A stretch of DNA of 64,000 bases from DATKBT01 sp035546295 (GCA_035546295.1 DATKBT010000132.1:1-64000), one strand, 5' to 3'; numbered from the stretch's first letter, positions 1 to 9,852 are shown. Notes: a model not told the origin generated them from the sequence alone. Program-made: numbers and translations.

Positions 1-472
1 GCCCCAACTCGGCGCAGAGCCACTCGTTGAAGACCGGGAGCCAGTCGTTGCGGAACACGGTCGCAATTCGGCCCGGATCCCGGGAGTACTCCCGTGGGTC
101 GATCCACTCGCCCCGTCCGGTCGGCGTCAAGAGCACGTAACGCGTCTCGCAGCTGTAGACCTGCGAGTACATGTTCCAGCTGAAGTTGCCACGGGTCTCG
201 AGCTTCTCGCGCACCAGGCCGCGCAGTGGCAGCGTGAGCTGGAGGAGGAGGAAACCGATCAGAAATGCGTTCCTCCACCAGACGCCTCGCGGGAGGTACC
301 GGTCTCTCGCCGGGGTGTCGGTACCGGGGAGCGACGCGACCTTGCCAGGCTCTGGCAGCCTCGCCGGCTCGACGGATTCCGCCCGGGCGATCGACTCGCC
401 GGGTCGAGCTCGGGCGCGGACGTCCGACCTGCCCGAGGTCTCCGGAGTGGGCGGTGAAGCCGCAATCTTCAT
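1..472 (-). CDS. HTTM/VKGC-like membrane protein, 5' part (runs off window)
   Basis: Reading leftwards from ATG at 472 the frame stays open to the window edge, giving at least 157 residues. After a hydrophilic, Pro/Arg-rich N-terminus of about 75 residues there is one clear membrane segment (AFLIGFLLLQLTLPLRGLV) and then a soluble stretch with GNFSWNMYSQ, RYVLLTP, EWIDPREY and NDWLPVFNEWLC. The PLR...GN..FSW.M pattern resembles the lumenal part of the HTTM/vitamin-K-dependent gamma-carboxylase family, where a PLR motif precedes FSWxM. That family match is from memory of the motif, so function is not assigned. The C-terminus lies outside the window. The upstream Shine-Dalgarno sequence is weak. 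Confidence 0.5.
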   Translation of the reverse strand, partial: MKIAASPPTPETSGRSDVRARARPGESIARAESVEPARLPEPGKVASLPGTDTPARDRYLPRGVWWRNAFLIGFLLLQLTLPLRGLVREKLETRGNFSWNMYSQVYSCETRYVLLTPTGRGEWIDPREYSRDPGRIATVFRNDWLPVFNEWLCAELG

Positions 473-849
473 CGAAGCAATTCGAGGGACTCCGTCGAGC
501 GTCTCGGGACCGGGGGCCAGCCGCTGCCCGGTCACGCCCGGACGCCGCCGAAATCACAGACGGAAGTGGAGCTACAGAGGTGAGTGGGCCGAGCGCCGCA
601 CGAACCTGCGTAGAACCCAGCTTCGCTGAAGGTGTCGCACACTCGCACGAAGCGACGCAACTGTCAAAGGGGGACCCCGAAACCCCAGAGCCCGGCGACC
701 GTCGGGCCCAGCATCGTTCTCGCCCGCCGAAAGGGTTCTTCTCGCGGATCCACGCGAGGCGGATCGTGTACGAGACGAGGGGCTTCCACCTTCCAGGTCC
801 TTCTCGGCCCGCAGCTCAGGCACCCGGTCGGAGACGGTAGGATCGGCGC
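473..849. other. intergenic, no gene seen
   Basis: This 377-bp gap separates the divergent membrane-protein gene (left) from the CNNM-type gene (right). Several open frames cross it but all have the arginine/proline-rich composition of antisense or out-of-frame GC-rich DNA. I see no RNA gene or repeat. It must hold the two divergent promoters, but no good -10/-35 pair is visible. Confidence 0.5.
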
Positions 850-2178
850 GTGCCCTTGCTCACTTGGGGCGTCATCGCCTTCCTCATCGCTTGCAACGGG
901 TTGTACGTGGCGGCGGAGTTCGCGGCGATCACCGTGCGGCGCAGCCGCATCCGACAGATGGCCGAGGAAGGCAACCGCCTCGCCCGGACACTGCTGCCGA
1001 CGATCGAGGAAGCACAAAGCCTCGACCGTTACATCGCCGCCTGCCAGGTGGGGATCACCATCTCCAGCCTGGTGTTGGGGGCGTACGGGCAGGCGACGCT
1101 GAGCGAGTCGCTGATGCCTCTCTTCGAGCGCTGGGGCGGCCTGCAGGCGGCGGCCGCCCAGTCCACCTCCACGGCCGTGGTGCTCGTGGGACTGACCACC
1201 CTCCAGATGGTCCTCGGAGAGCTCGTGCCGAAGTCCCTCGCCCTTCAGTACCCCACGCGGCTCGCCCTCCTCACCGTCCTGCCGATGCGTTGGTCGGAGA
1301 AGGTGCTGGCGTGGTTCATCGCCGTCCTCAACGGCAGCGGGTGGTTCATCCTGCGCCTCCTCGGGGTCGAGCCGAAGCCGCACCGCCATCTGCACTCCGC
1401 GGAGGAGATCCGGTTTTTCGTGGCCGAGAGCCGGGAAGGGGGCCACCTCGCTCCGGAGGAGGAGCGTCGCCTCGGCCACGCCCTCGCGCTCACCCAGCGG
1501 ACGGCGAGGGAGCTGATGGTCCCACGGACTAGCATCGTCGCCGTGGACGAGCGCGAGGGGCTCGAGGCGGCGATCGAGGTCGCCGCGACGTCGCCGTATA
1601 CACGGCTGCCGGTGTACCGCGAGACCCTCGACCGCATCGTCGGCGTGGTACACGCGAAGGACCTCGCAGCCGCCTTCCTAGCGGAGGACGGCGCGGACGG
1701 CGCCCGGGACTTGGCGAGCCTCACCCGGCCGATCCTGATCGTTCACGAGCGCATGAGCGCCGACCGCGTCCTGGCGCTCATGCGCGAGCAGAAGGGCGTC
1801 ATGGCCGCGGTGGTCGACGAGCGTGGCGGCACGGCGGGCATCGTGACCACCGAGGACATCTTGACCGAGCTGCTCGGTGAGCTGGCCGACGAGTTCAAGC
1901 ACGCAGAGGGAGCGCCCGAGCGCCTGCCGGACGGTCGCGTGCGGCTGCCGGGGGACATGCCGCTCTACGACATACCGCCTTGGGTCGGCGGCATCTGGGA
2001 AGGGGACTCGGTCACCGCCGGCGGCCTCGTCATGGAGCGTCTCGGCCGCGTCCCCGCTCCCGGCGACACCCTCGAGATCGAGGGAGCCGAGGTCGTGGTG
2101 GAGCGTGTCGAACGCCGCGCCGTCCGCTCGATCCTGGTGACGCCGTCCCCGACCGAGCCGCCCGAGGGCGTGTCGTGA
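850..2178 (+). CDS. CNNM/CorC (HlyC) family transporter, first of a pair
   Basis: A 442-residue membrane protein with the CNNM architecture. An N-terminal DUF21 domain of about 190 residues contains hydrophobic helices and the hallmark ELVPKSLALQ. Two CBS domains follow at about 205-325 (MVPRTSIVAVD, VVDERGGTAGIVTTEDIL), then a C-terminal CorC_HlyC domain at about 345-430 (DGRVRLPGDMPLYDI). Family members are implicated in Mg2+/Co2+ efflux or regulation, with the CBS pair sensing nucleotides. The start is GTG at 850 (MPLLTWGVIAFLIACNG), where the first helix begins. The stop overlaps the start of the next gene in GTGA, so the two are translationally coupled. Substrate is not established from sequence. 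Confidence 0.9.
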   Translation: MPLLTWGVIAFLIACNGLYVAAEFAAITVRRSRIRQMAEEGNRLARTLLPTIEEAQSLDRYIAACQVGITISSLVLGAYGQATLSESLMPLFERWGGLQAAAAQSTSTAVVLVGLTTLQMVLGELVPKSLALQYPTRLALLTVLPMRWSEKVLAWFIAVLNGSGWFILRLLGVEPKPHRHLHSAEEIRFFVAESREGGHLAPEEERRLGHALALTQRTARELMVPRTSIVAVDEREGLEAAIEVAATSPYTRLPVYRETLDRIVGVVHAKDLAAAFLAEDGADGARDLASLTRPILIVHERMSADRVLALMREQKGVMAAVVDERGGTAGIVTTEDILTELLGELADEFKHAEGAPERLPDGRVRLPGDMPLYDIPPWVGGIWEGDSVTAGGLVMERLGRVPAPGDTLEIEGAEVVVERVERRAVRSILVTPSPTEPPEGVS

Positions 2179-3467
2179 TCCCGACGCTCGTCGTCGCCGC
2201 CCTCATCGCCCTCAACGGCCTCTTCGTCGCGGCCGAGTTCGCGATCGTGGGCTCGTCGAGGCCGCGAGTCGAGCGTCGGGCCCGCCGCGGGAGCCGCATG
2301 GCCAGGCTCGTGCTGCGGGTGCTGCGCGACCCGCGGGAGCAGGATCGCTACATTGCCACCGCGCAGCTCGGGATCACCTCGGCGAGCCTTGCCCTCGGCA
2401 TGTACGGCGAGCACCTGCTCGCCGAGTGGCTGGTACATCGGCTGGAGTGGCTGGGAGCCGTGAAATGGCTCAGCGCCCACGCTCTGGCCAGCGTCCTCGC
2501 CGTGGCCTTCCTGACCTACCTCCACGTCGTTCTCGGGGAGATGGTGCCGAAGTCCCTGGCGCTGCAGGCGCCGTCCCGGGTCGCCGCAGCGGTCGCGCTT
2601 CCCATGCGCGCCATTGAGCTCGGCGTCTACCCCCTCGTCGTGGCCCTCAACGGCATCGGCAACGGCGTCCTACGCCTCATGGGGATCGAGCGGGCGGCCA
2701 GCGAGGAGCGCTACCGCACGGTCGACGAGCTGAGCTTCATCGTGGCGGAGAGCCGGGCGGGCGGGCTCCTCGAGCGCGAGCCGGCGCGGGTCATCCAGGA
2801 GCTTCTGGAGTTCGGTGATCTGACGGCGGGCGAGGCGATGGTCCCCCGGACGCGGATCGTCGCCCTCGGCCTCGATTCCGGACGGGACGAGGTGGCGCGG
2901 GTTCTCGCCACCGAACGCCACACGCGTTTCCCGGTCCACGAGGGCGACCTCGACGCGATCGTCGGCGTAGTGCACGTCAAGGACCTCCTTGCGGGGTTCC
3001 GTGACGACCGCGTCCTGGACCGCACGATGGTCCGCGAGGTGCCGTTCGTGCCCGCCACCGAGCCCTTGGAGCGGGTCCTGGCCGTGCTGCGAAGGATGCG
3101 GTCTCAGATGGCGGTGGTGCTCGACGAGCACGGAGGGACCGCCGGCGTTCTCACCCTCGAGGACCTCTTTGAGGAAGTGGTGGGCGATATCGCGGAGCCG
3201 GGCGAGACGCCCTCCATCCGCACTGACGACGAGGGTTTCTTCTCGGTGGCGGGCACCGTCCGGCTCGACGAGCTCGCCGAGGCGCTCGAGCTCGTGCTCG
3301 AGCACGACGAGGTCGACACGGTCAGCGGCCTCGTCCTCGCCGAGCTCGGCCGCCCTCCCGCGATCGGCGATCGGATAGAGCACGAGGGCGTGGTCCTCGA
3401 GGTCACCGCGGTGAGAGGCAGGGGGGTCGAGGAAGCACGCGTCGTCTCCGCACCACAGCCGGAGTGA
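2175..3467 (+). CDS. CNNM/CorC (HlyC) family transporter, second of a pair
   Basis: A paralogue of the preceding gene, 430 residues from GTG 2175, whose first four bases are shared with the upstream stop codon. It opens with IPTLVVAALIALNGLFVAAEF, the classic first DUF21 helix, and carries EMVPKSLALQ, a CBS pair (MVPRTRIVALG, VVLDEHGGTAGVLTLEDL) and a C-terminal CorC_HlyC domain (GFFSVAGTVRLDELAE). The open frame extends upstream of 2175 but that part is out-of-frame translation of the first gene. Coupled CNNM pairs suggest a heteromeric transporter; this is inference from the overlap and shared architecture. Confidence 0.9.
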   Translation: MIPTLVVAALIALNGLFVAAEFAIVGSSRPRVERRARRGSRMARLVLRVLRDPREQDRYIATAQLGITSASLALGMYGEHLLAEWLVHRLEWLGAVKWLSAHALASVLAVAFLTYLHVVLGEMVPKSLALQAPSRVAAAVALPMRAIELGVYPLVVALNGIGNGVLRLMGIERAASEERYRTVDELSFIVAESRAGGLLEREPARVIQELLEFGDLTAGEAMVPRTRIVALGLDSGRDEVARVLATERHTRFPVHEGDLDAIVGVVHVKDLLAGFRDDRVLDRTMVREVPFVPATEPLERVLAVLRRMRSQMAVVLDEHGGTAGVLTLEDLFEEVVGDIAEPGETPSIRTDDEGFFSVAGTVRLDELAEALELVLEHDEVDTVSGLVLAELGRPPAIGDRIEHEGVVLEVTAVRGRGVEEARVVSAPQPE

Positions 3468-3817
3468 CTCAAGCCGCCAGCTCCTTCAAAGCCACGACTT
3501 CGTACTGCGCCGGCGACGCCGTCGGCACGACTTGCATTCCCCGTGCAGATCTTGCCGGAGATCCGGCACTGCCGCAGCTTTACGGTGATCGTCAGGACAG
3601 GTGGTCGCGGGTGTTGCGTGACGCGCGCGCCGCCACCGGGGCCCATGCCGCGCGGACTACAGAGCAGCTCGCCTACGGCGGTTCGCACCTTGGCAGAGCC
3701 ATGGCTCGGCAATTGCATCCTCTACCTTTCGAGCGTTCGAGGGTCCGCCCGCGCGTGGCGCCCCCTTGAATCCGAGCCTGCCGCGGCACCGCGGCCACTG
3801 TTTCTAGGAGAAACGAA
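3468..3817. other. intergenic, no gene recognised
   Basis: This 350-bp gap follows the CNNM pair. A 101-codon plus-strand frame (3464-3769) and minus-strand frames cross it, but none has a ribosome site, a recognisable motif or plausible composition. The right end holds the AGGAG ribosome site and presumably the promoter of the small secreted protein at 3818. Confidence 0.4.
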
Positions 3818-4246
3818 ATGAAACGAATCAGCATTCTCTTGATCTTCGCGCTTGCGCTAGTCCTCGCCGGTGCAGCAACAGCGCAGCAGGCGCAGCCGGC
3901 GCAGCAGACGAGTTCCGCGGAGTCCGCGGCCCTCGAGACCACGACCGAGGAAACCACGGTGTCGGGCACGGTGGTCTCAGCGACGAGCACCGAGCTAGTG
4001 GTCGACACCGACGCAGGGACCCGCATGACCTTCGCGCTGGATCCCACCTCGACGACGCGCTTCGCGGTCAATGAGCGAGTCACGGTGTCCTACCACTCCG
4101 AGACGGGCGGCACCGTGCATCAGGCCGTTAGGGTCGACGCCGACGAACCACGCCTACCCGCCACGGCCGGTAGTCTGCCCCTGATCGGGCTTCTGGGACT
4201 CCTCGCGGTCGGTGGTGCGGTTGCAGTGCGTGTGGCGCGCGCGTAG
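3818..4246 (+). CDS. small secreted protein with LPATA-type C-terminal tail
   Basis: A 142-residue protein with a Sec signal peptide (MKRISILLIFALALVLAGAATAQQ), preceded by a good AGGAG at 8-bp spacing. The middle is Thr/Glu/Val-rich (GTVVSATSTELVVDTDAG), suggesting a small beta domain of about 65 residues. The C-terminus has a proline-containing LPATAGSLP followed by one hydrophobic helix (LIGLLGLLAVGGAVAVRVA) and ends on Arg-Ala. This tripartite tail resembles a protein-sorting signal read by an exosortase- or sortase-like enzyme. No sorting enzyme is encoded in the window. Function of the mature domain is unknown; the beta stretch could bind RNA- or ligand-like partners as in DUF5666 proteins, which is only a guess. 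Confidence 0.75.
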   Translation: MKRISILLIFALALVLAGAATAQQAQPAQQTSSAESAALETTTEETTVSGTVVSATSTELVVDTDAGTRMTFALDPTSTTRFAVNERVTVSYHSETGGTVHQAVRVDADEPRLPATAGSLPLIGLLGLLAVGGAVAVRVARA

Positions 4247-4338
4247 TCCGCGCTTCGTAGACTTGCTCACGAGCTGAGACACCTGGGGCCCCTGAGCCCC
4301 GCCCTACTCATTCAGTTTCGCCGGTGTCTCTTGAACGA

Positions 4339-4370
4339 GAGAGCTCGGTCACCAGTGTGACCGAGCTCTC
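4339..4370. terminator. perfect 14-bp hairpin with CAGT loop
   Basis: GAGAGCTCGGTCAC (4339-4352), loop CAGT, then its exact complement (4357-4370). It lies 92 bp after the stop of the small secreted protein and 115 bp before the next gene. There is no T-run on either side, so it is either a U-less terminator, an mRNA 3' end stabiliser, or a palindromic operator. The stem is too long and perfect to be chance. Confidence 0.5.
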
Positions 4371-4485
4371 GGTGCGCCTGAGAGCCTCGCCCTCCGCCTG
4401 GTCGTGCAGCTTGCTGCCCAGGGCGATCTCGTCGCCTTCATGGAGAGCGATCGCTCACTCGCCCTGGTCGCTCTAGAATCGCGGC

Positions 4486-5487
4486 ATGCCTCTCCGCATC
4501 CTGGCCGCCATTGCCTCCCTCCTCTGCCTCTCGACCCTCGCCGCTGGAGCCGAGGGCTACGAGCCGCCGCGCACCGCCGAGGGCAGGCCGCTGCTGGACG
4601 GGGTCTGGACCAACGCCTCGCTCACGCAGCTCACCCGACCGCGCGGTCTCGACGAGCTCGTGTTGACGGCGGCCGAGGCGGAGGCCCTGGCCGCGAAGCA
4701 CTTCCACAACGTCCGGGCTGCCGCCGACCTCGAGCCGAGCGATCCGGATCGCGAGGCCAAGGCCGTCGACCGGCTGCCGCCGGTAGGGAACTACAACGCC
4801 TTCTGGGTCGACCCGGGCACCGAGTACGCCGTCGTCGAGGGCGAGATCCGGACTTCCTGGATCGTCGAGCCCGAGGACGGCCAGGTGCCGCTGCGCCAGG
4901 AGGTGCGCGAGCGACGCGGCGAGCGACGCGCGCTGCGCGAAGGCATGGACGGCCCCGAGGTGCTCTCCCTCGGAGAGCGCTGCCTGCTCGGCTTCGGCGG
5001 CACGGCGGGACCGCCGATGCTCAACGTGCTCTACAACGGCTACTACCGCATCGTGCAGACCGACAGCCACGTGATGATCCTGGTCGAGATGGTGCACGAC
5101 GCCCGGATCATCCGGCTCGCCTCGGACCACGGTCCGCCCGAAGATCGTCGCTGGCTCGGCGACTCGATCGGCTGGTGGGAGGGCGACACGCTGGTGGTCG
5201 AGACCACGAGCTTCCACCCGTCGCGCGACGGCGAGGGCGGGCTGCCCTACTCGAGCCTCGCCGAGGTCGTCGAGCGCATCACGCGCGTCTCCGACGACAC
5301 CCTGCTCTACGAGTTCGAGATCGAGGATCCGCTGACCTACAGCGCGCCGATCCGCGGGCAGATGACCTTCCGGGCGGTGGAGGCCGGCAGGGTCTACGAG
5401 TACGCCTGCCACGAAGGCAACTACGCGATGGGCGGCATGCTGCGCGGAGCCCGGCTGGCCGAGCGCGAGGCCGGCGCCGATCCGTGA
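4486..5487 (+). CDS. secreted protein of unknown function
   Basis: A 333-residue protein with an N-terminal signal peptide (MPLRILAAIASLLCLSTLAAGA). The mature part begins with PLLDGVWTNASLTQLTRP, a motif seen in a family of uncharacterised exported proteins in Acidobacteria and sphingomonads. It contains paired features such as YNAFWVDPG, RTSWIVEPEDG and GWWEGDTLVVETTSF, the last common in exported Acidobacterial proteins with beta-rich (lipocalin-like) folds. There is no catalytic motif I can name. Start is ATG 4486; the upstream CGCGGC is not a good ribosome site, but the signal peptide begins exactly there. It stands alone on its strand. Confidence 0.75.
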   Translation: MPLRILAAIASLLCLSTLAAGAEGYEPPRTAEGRPLLDGVWTNASLTQLTRPRGLDELVLTAAEAEALAAKHFHNVRAAADLEPSDPDREAKAVDRLPPVGNYNAFWVDPGTEYAVVEGEIRTSWIVEPEDGQVPLRQEVRERRGERRALREGMDGPEVLSLGERCLLGFGGTAGPPMLNVLYNGYYRIVQTDSHVMILVEMVHDARIIRLASDHGPPEDRRWLGDSIGWWEGDTLVVETTSFHPSRDGEGGLPYSSLAEVVERITRVSDDTLLYEFEIEDPLTYSAPIRGQMTFRAVEAGRVYEYACHEGNYAMGGMLRGARLAEREAGADP

Positions 5488-5794
5488 TCGCTGTTCGAGA
5501 TCAGACGGTCCGTCGGCATCGATCCGCCGCGGCACGTTTCCCCGGATCTCTCGCTCGGCGAGGTCGGCACGCCGGCGTCCACGAGCTCGGCCCACGGTCG
5601 GGCGCCACGGTATCATGACCGCTCCCCCAGCGCCGCGCGGTCTCTCCGGGCCCCGGTCTCTGCTCGGTTCGCTGTCGGCGCGACGCGGGCGGCAGCGGCC
5701 CGAACGATCGAGGCGACTCACTCGGCGCACGCGACCGTCAGAGAGCGCGACGCCGCATCGCTTCTTCCACAGCCAGAATCATGGGAGCGACACC
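5488..5794. other. intergenic, no gene recognised
   Basis: This 307-bp stretch lies between the unknown secreted protein and the esterase. A frame in phase with the esterase is open from 5615, but its Arg/Pro-rich product (5615-5794) precedes the obvious signal-peptide start at 5795 and is treated as untranslated. Nothing else is visible. Confidence 0.4.
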
Positions 5795-7362
5795 ATGAAG
5801 AGTCCGTCTCGTCAACGTCCTCGTCGTCGTCGACTTCCACTTTTTCTCGAGCGGGTCCCCGCAGGAATCGTCGTCACTGCGACGCTGACGGCTTGCGCTG
5901 CCACGCTGACGGCTTGCGCCGACGCCACCGGTGGCGCAGAGGGCACCGACACCGCCGCCGCGAAGACCGCGTCCGCCGTCGCGATCACCGACGTGGTCGA
6001 GATCGACAGCGGAAAGCTGGCCGGCGCCTCCACCGACGCCGGCGGAAAGACCGTCCGACAGTTCAAGGGCATCCCCTACGCGGCGCCTCCGGTCGGAGAC
6101 CTGCGTTGGAAGGCGCCCCAGCCTCCCGCCCCGTGGACCGGGGTCCGCAATGCCACCGAGTGGGCCAGCCGCTGCCCGCAGGGATCGAGTCGCCAGGGCA
6201 CGGGAGGCATCAGCGAGGACTGTCTTCACCTGAACGTGAGCACTCCGGCCGAGACCACCGGCGATCGGCTTCCCGTGATGGTGTTCTTCCACGGCGGCGG
6301 GCTGACCAGCGGGACCGCGAACTCCGACGTCTACAACCACGTGGGTCTGCCTCGCCACGGCGTCGTGCTGGTGACCGTCAACAGCCGCCTCGGTCCGATC
6401 GGCTACATGGCGCATCCGGCGCTGACGGCCGAGTCCGAGCATCACGCGTCGGGGAACTACGGGACTCTGGACCTGATCGCCTCGCTGGAATGGGTGCGGC
6501 CAACATCGAGGCGTTCGGCGGCGATCGCGGCAACGTGCTGATCTTCGGCGAGTCCGGCGGCGGCACCAAGACGCTCTCGCTCCTGTCGTCCCCCCTGGCG
6601 AGTGGTCTCTTCCACAAGGCCATCATCGAGAGCGGCTCGGCTCTGATCTCGGCGGAACGAGCGACCACGCTCGAGTCGGCCGAGGCGACGGGCGAGAGGA
6701 TCGCGGCCGAGCTGGGTGTGCAGGATGGAGCCGGCGTGCTCGCGGCCCTGCGCGCGGCGAGCTGGGAGGACGTCATCGCCGCGGCGTCGGACCAGGAGAT
6801 AGGCTTCCGAGCGAATCTCACGGTCGACGGCTGGGCGCTTCCCGAGTCCGTTCACGCGATCTTCGAACAAGGAAGGCAGCACGACGTTCCCTTGATCGTC
6901 GGAGCCAACGCCGGGGAACGGGGCGAGCTGCAGGAGAACGTTCCGCTGCTCGCCAGCCTCCACAGCCGGACGACTCCCTCGAAAACCTGGGTGTACAACT
7001 TCTCGCACATGCCGACGGGCTGGCGGAACGAACCCTGTGTCGCCTTCCACGGTGTCGAGATCCCCTACGTCTTCGGCGCGATTCCCGAAGGGCTGACGGT
7101 TCCCACGATCCTCTTCCTGTCACGCGGAGGCGGCTGCACGTCCAGCGATCCGGGCGCCGACGAGCTCGATCACGAGGTGGCCGAGAACACCATGCGGCTG
7201 TGGACCGAGTTCGCCAGGACCGGTGACCCGAGCGTCGAGGACCTGATCGAGTGGCCCCCCTACACCGAAGCGGATCCCCGGTACCTGGACATCGGCTCCA
7301 CCCTCGAGGTCGGGACCGGAATCGAGAACGCCTACGTCGCGCCCCCGGAACGCGAAGGATAG
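5795..7362 (+). CDS. type-B carboxylesterase, interrupted by one frameshift near 6500
   Basis: A secreted carboxylesterase/para-nitrobenzyl esterase family protein of about 522 residues. ATG 5795 follows GGGAGCGACACC and starts a signal region with two ACA-type candidate cleavage or lipid sites (TACAATLTACAD). Frame 1 gives FKGIPYAAPPVGDLRW, the oxyanion-hole HGGG (VFFHGGGLTSGT) and NYGTLDLIASLEWVR; frame 2 resumes with NIEAFGGDRGNVLIFGESGG, which contains the nucleophile Ser, and ends at TAG 7360. In intact homologues WVR.NI is continuous, so one base is missing at about 6500 (CGGCCAAC). The family's His is likely that in AFHGVEIPYVFG. It lies 12 bp before an ADOP permease gene. Whether the break is real or a sequencing error is undecided. 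Confidence 0.8.
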
Positions 7363-7374
7363 GAGTCCACGACC

Positions 7375-9852
7375 ATGCGAGACGACGTTCGCTACACGCT
7401 CCGACGCTGGAAGAAGACGCCCGGCGCCACCCTCTTCGTCGTGTTGCTGATGGGCGGCGCGGTCGCCGCAGTCACCACCATCTACAGCGTCGTCTGGGCG
7501 CTCGAGCTGCGCGAGCTGCCGTTCCCCGAGGGGCACGAGCTCGTCCGGCTGTCGCAGACGGATCCGAGAGGGCGGGGACCGTTCCAGGTGTCGCTCGCCA
7601 ACTTCGAGGACTGGAAGAGCTCCGCGACCAGCTTCGAGTCGCTGCTCGCCTACCGGAGCCGCAGCGAGACGATTGCCGGCAGCACGCCGGCGGGCGAAGG
7701 GCCGACGGCACGCCTGCGGGTGGGCGCGGCGAGCGCCGAGCTCTTCTCGCAGCTCGGCGTCGACGCCCAGCTCGGCCGGGTCTCGGGCGTCGGCGACGCC
7801 GCAGCCGACGCCCCCGCGGTGCTGGTGCTCTCCGAGGCTCTCTGGCGCTCACGTTTCGGCGGCGACGCCGACGTCGTCGGTCGCGCCGTCCAGCTCGGCG
7901 AGACGGCCTACGAGGTCATCGGAGTGCTGCCCTCGGACTTCCACTTCCCCCCGACTCCGCTCTCCTACGTTCCCGAAGCGTGGACCGTGCTGCGCCCGAG
8001 CCCGGACGAGCTGGCGGAACGGGGGCGCGGAACCGTGTCGGTCTTCGGCCGGCTGCGCGACGACGCGACGCTCGCCTCGGCGCAGCGGGAGATGGACGCC
8101 ATCGCCGAGCAGATCGGCGTCAGCCATCCCGCCACCAACGAAGGCTGGGGCGTGCGCGTGGATCCAGCCAAGGAGTTCTGGTCGTTCGCCCTCGAGCAGC
8201 TCGGTCGCCCGGTCCTCCTCGCCGGCGCGCTGGTCCTGCTTCTCGCCTGCGCCAACGTCGGCGGCCTGTCGCTCTCGGAGCTCGCTCGCCGGCGTCGCGA
8301 GATGATCGTCAGAGCTGCGCTCGGCGCGCGCCAGTCGCGCCTGATGCGGCAGCTCCTGGTCGAGAGCACGATGATCGCAGGGGCCGCGGGCCTCGTCGGC
8401 GTCACGCTGACCGTGGTGCTGATCCGCGTCGCGGCGAACCTCCTGCCGGAGAGCGTGCCGCTGGTCGGAGAGATCGCGCTCGATCCGGAGGTGCTCGGCT
8501 TCTGCCTCGCGGTGACCACGCTCTGCGCGTTCCTGTCGGGTCTGCTGCCGGCGCTGCGCAGCCGATCCTTCGCGCTGTTCGCGAGCCTGCGCAACTCTTC
8601 CTCCACCCGGAGCCGGGCTCGCCAGGCGCTCCTCGTCGCCCAGCTCGCGGTCGCGCTGGCGACCGTGATCGCGACCGCGCTGCTGGTCGCCAGCCTCCGC
8701 AACACTCTCGAGGAGCCCCGGGGCTACGTGACCGAAGGGGTCGCCGTCGCGCGCCTGGCCCTGCCGCGGGAGCTCTCGCCGGCCGCCCGTTTCGGCCTCA
8801 CCCGGCAGCTCGAAGAGCGGCTCGCCTCGGATCCCGCCGTCTACAGCTCAGCGGTCGCCGACTTCCCGCCCCTCTTCGGCAACTCCGAGATCCGGCGCTT
8901 CGAGGTCCGCGGCTCGAGCCCGGCCTCGCAGGAGCAGGCGGCGCCGAGGTCGGTCGACGTGCGCCGGGTCGGCGAGAGTTACTTCGAGGCACTCGAGGTG
9001 CCGCTGGTGCACGGCCGGATGCCGCGCATCGCCCCGCCGGGGGCACCGATCCAGGAGGTCCTGGTCAACCGCGCCTTCGCCCGCAGCTATCTCGACGCCG
9101 CCGGAGGCGACGAAACGCTCGATTCGGCTCGCAGTGTCAATGGCGTCGTCGGTCGAATCGTCGAGCTCCACGAGGACATCTCATCGAGCGCCTCCACCGG
9201 GCCGCCCGAGGTGGCGACGGTGGTTGGGATGGTGGGTGACGAGAAGTTCTGGCGCCTCGACGGGGAGGCGTCGGCGCAGGTGTACGTGCTGGGAGCCGGC
9301 GCGGGAGCCTCGGTCTCGGTGCTGGCGCGCGGCCGCACCCCCGGAGACGACCTGCACGCCGCGATCCGGCGCGCCGCCGGCGACGTGGACGAGCGCCTGG
9401 CCGTCTACGGCGCCACCACGCTCGAGGCGCAGGCGCAGGAGACCTCGGCCACTCGTCGCTTCACGGTCGCGGTGACGAGCCTGTTCGGCATCGTCGCGCT
9501 GCTGCTCGCCGCCGCCGGGGTCTACGCGCAGGCGACCTGGAGCGTCGAGCAGCGGCGCCCCGAGCTCGGCGTGCGCATCGCACTGGGAGCCGACCGCGGC
9601 GACGTGTTCCGGACCGTCTTCGGCTCGGGGCTGATCTGGATCGCGGGCGGCGCGGTCGGGGGCGTCGTCCTGGCGCTGGCGTTCTCTCGCCTTCTCGCCA
9701 GCTCTCTCTACGGCGTGAAGGCCCACGACCCTGCGATCCTCGCGCTGGCCACGGCAGTCCTGGCGGGAGCCGCCGTCGTCGCGCTGTTGCCCCCCGGCGT
9801 CCGTGCGACCCGCGTCGATCCGCTGGTCACGCTGAAGGACGCCGACGGCTGA
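7375..9852 (+). CDS. ADOP-type ABC transporter permease (FtsX/MacB family)
   Basis: An 825-residue permease with the ADOP layout. An N-terminal helix (LFVVLLMGGAVAAVTTIYSV) and a periplasmic MacB core domain (about 45-255) are followed by a first FtsX domain of three helices (about 275-420), a second periplasmic domain (about 440-690) and a second FtsX domain (about 700-820). The second FtsX domain contains RRPELGVRIALGADRGDV, and the protein ends in the typical RVDPLVTLKDADG. ATG 7375 has AGGAG nine bases upstream. No ATPase gene is adjacent, as is usual for this family, so its energy source and substrate cannot be named. Such proteins are thought to act in export of small molecules, peptides or lipoproteins. 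Confidence 0.93.
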   Translation: MRDDVRYTLRRWKKTPGATLFVVLLMGGAVAAVTTIYSVVWALELRELPFPEGHELVRLSQTDPRGRGPFQVSLANFEDWKSSATSFESLLAYRSRSETIAGSTPAGEGPTARLRVGAASAELFSQLGVDAQLGRVSGVGDAAADAPAVLVLSEALWRSRFGGDADVVGRAVQLGETAYEVIGVLPSDFHFPPTPLSYVPEAWTVLRPSPDELAERGRGTVSVFGRLRDDATLASAQREMDAIAEQIGVSHPATNEGWGVRVDPAKEFWSFALEQLGRPVLLAGALVLLLACANVGGLSLSELARRRREMIVRAALGARQSRLMRQLLVESTMIAGAAGLVGVTLTVVLIRVAANLLPESVPLVGEIALDPEVLGFCLAVTTLCAFLSGLLPALRSRSFALFASLRNSSSTRSRARQALLVAQLAVALATVIATALLVASLRNTLEEPRGYVTEGVAVARLALPRELSPAARFGLTRQLEERLASDPAVYSSAVADFPPLFGNSEIRRFEVRGSSPASQEQAAPRSVDVRRVGESYFEALEVPLVHGRMPRIAPPGAPIQEVLVNRAFARSYLDAAGGDETLDSARSVNGVVGRIVELHEDISSSASTGPPEVATVVGMVGDEKFWRLDGEASAQVYVLGAGAGASVSVLARGRTPGDDLHAAIRRAAGDVDERLAVYGATTLEAQAQETSATRRFTVAVTSLFGIVALLLAAAGVYAQATWSVEQRRPELGVRIALGADRGDVFRTVFGSGLIWIAGGAVGGVVLALAFSRLLASSLYGVKAHDPAILALATAVLAGAAVVALLPPGVRATRVDPLVTLKDADG

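Noticed and set aside
3464..3769. A 101-codon plus-strand frame after the CNNM pair
   Set aside because: No ribosome site, no motif, overlaps the CNNM stop and has unlike composition.
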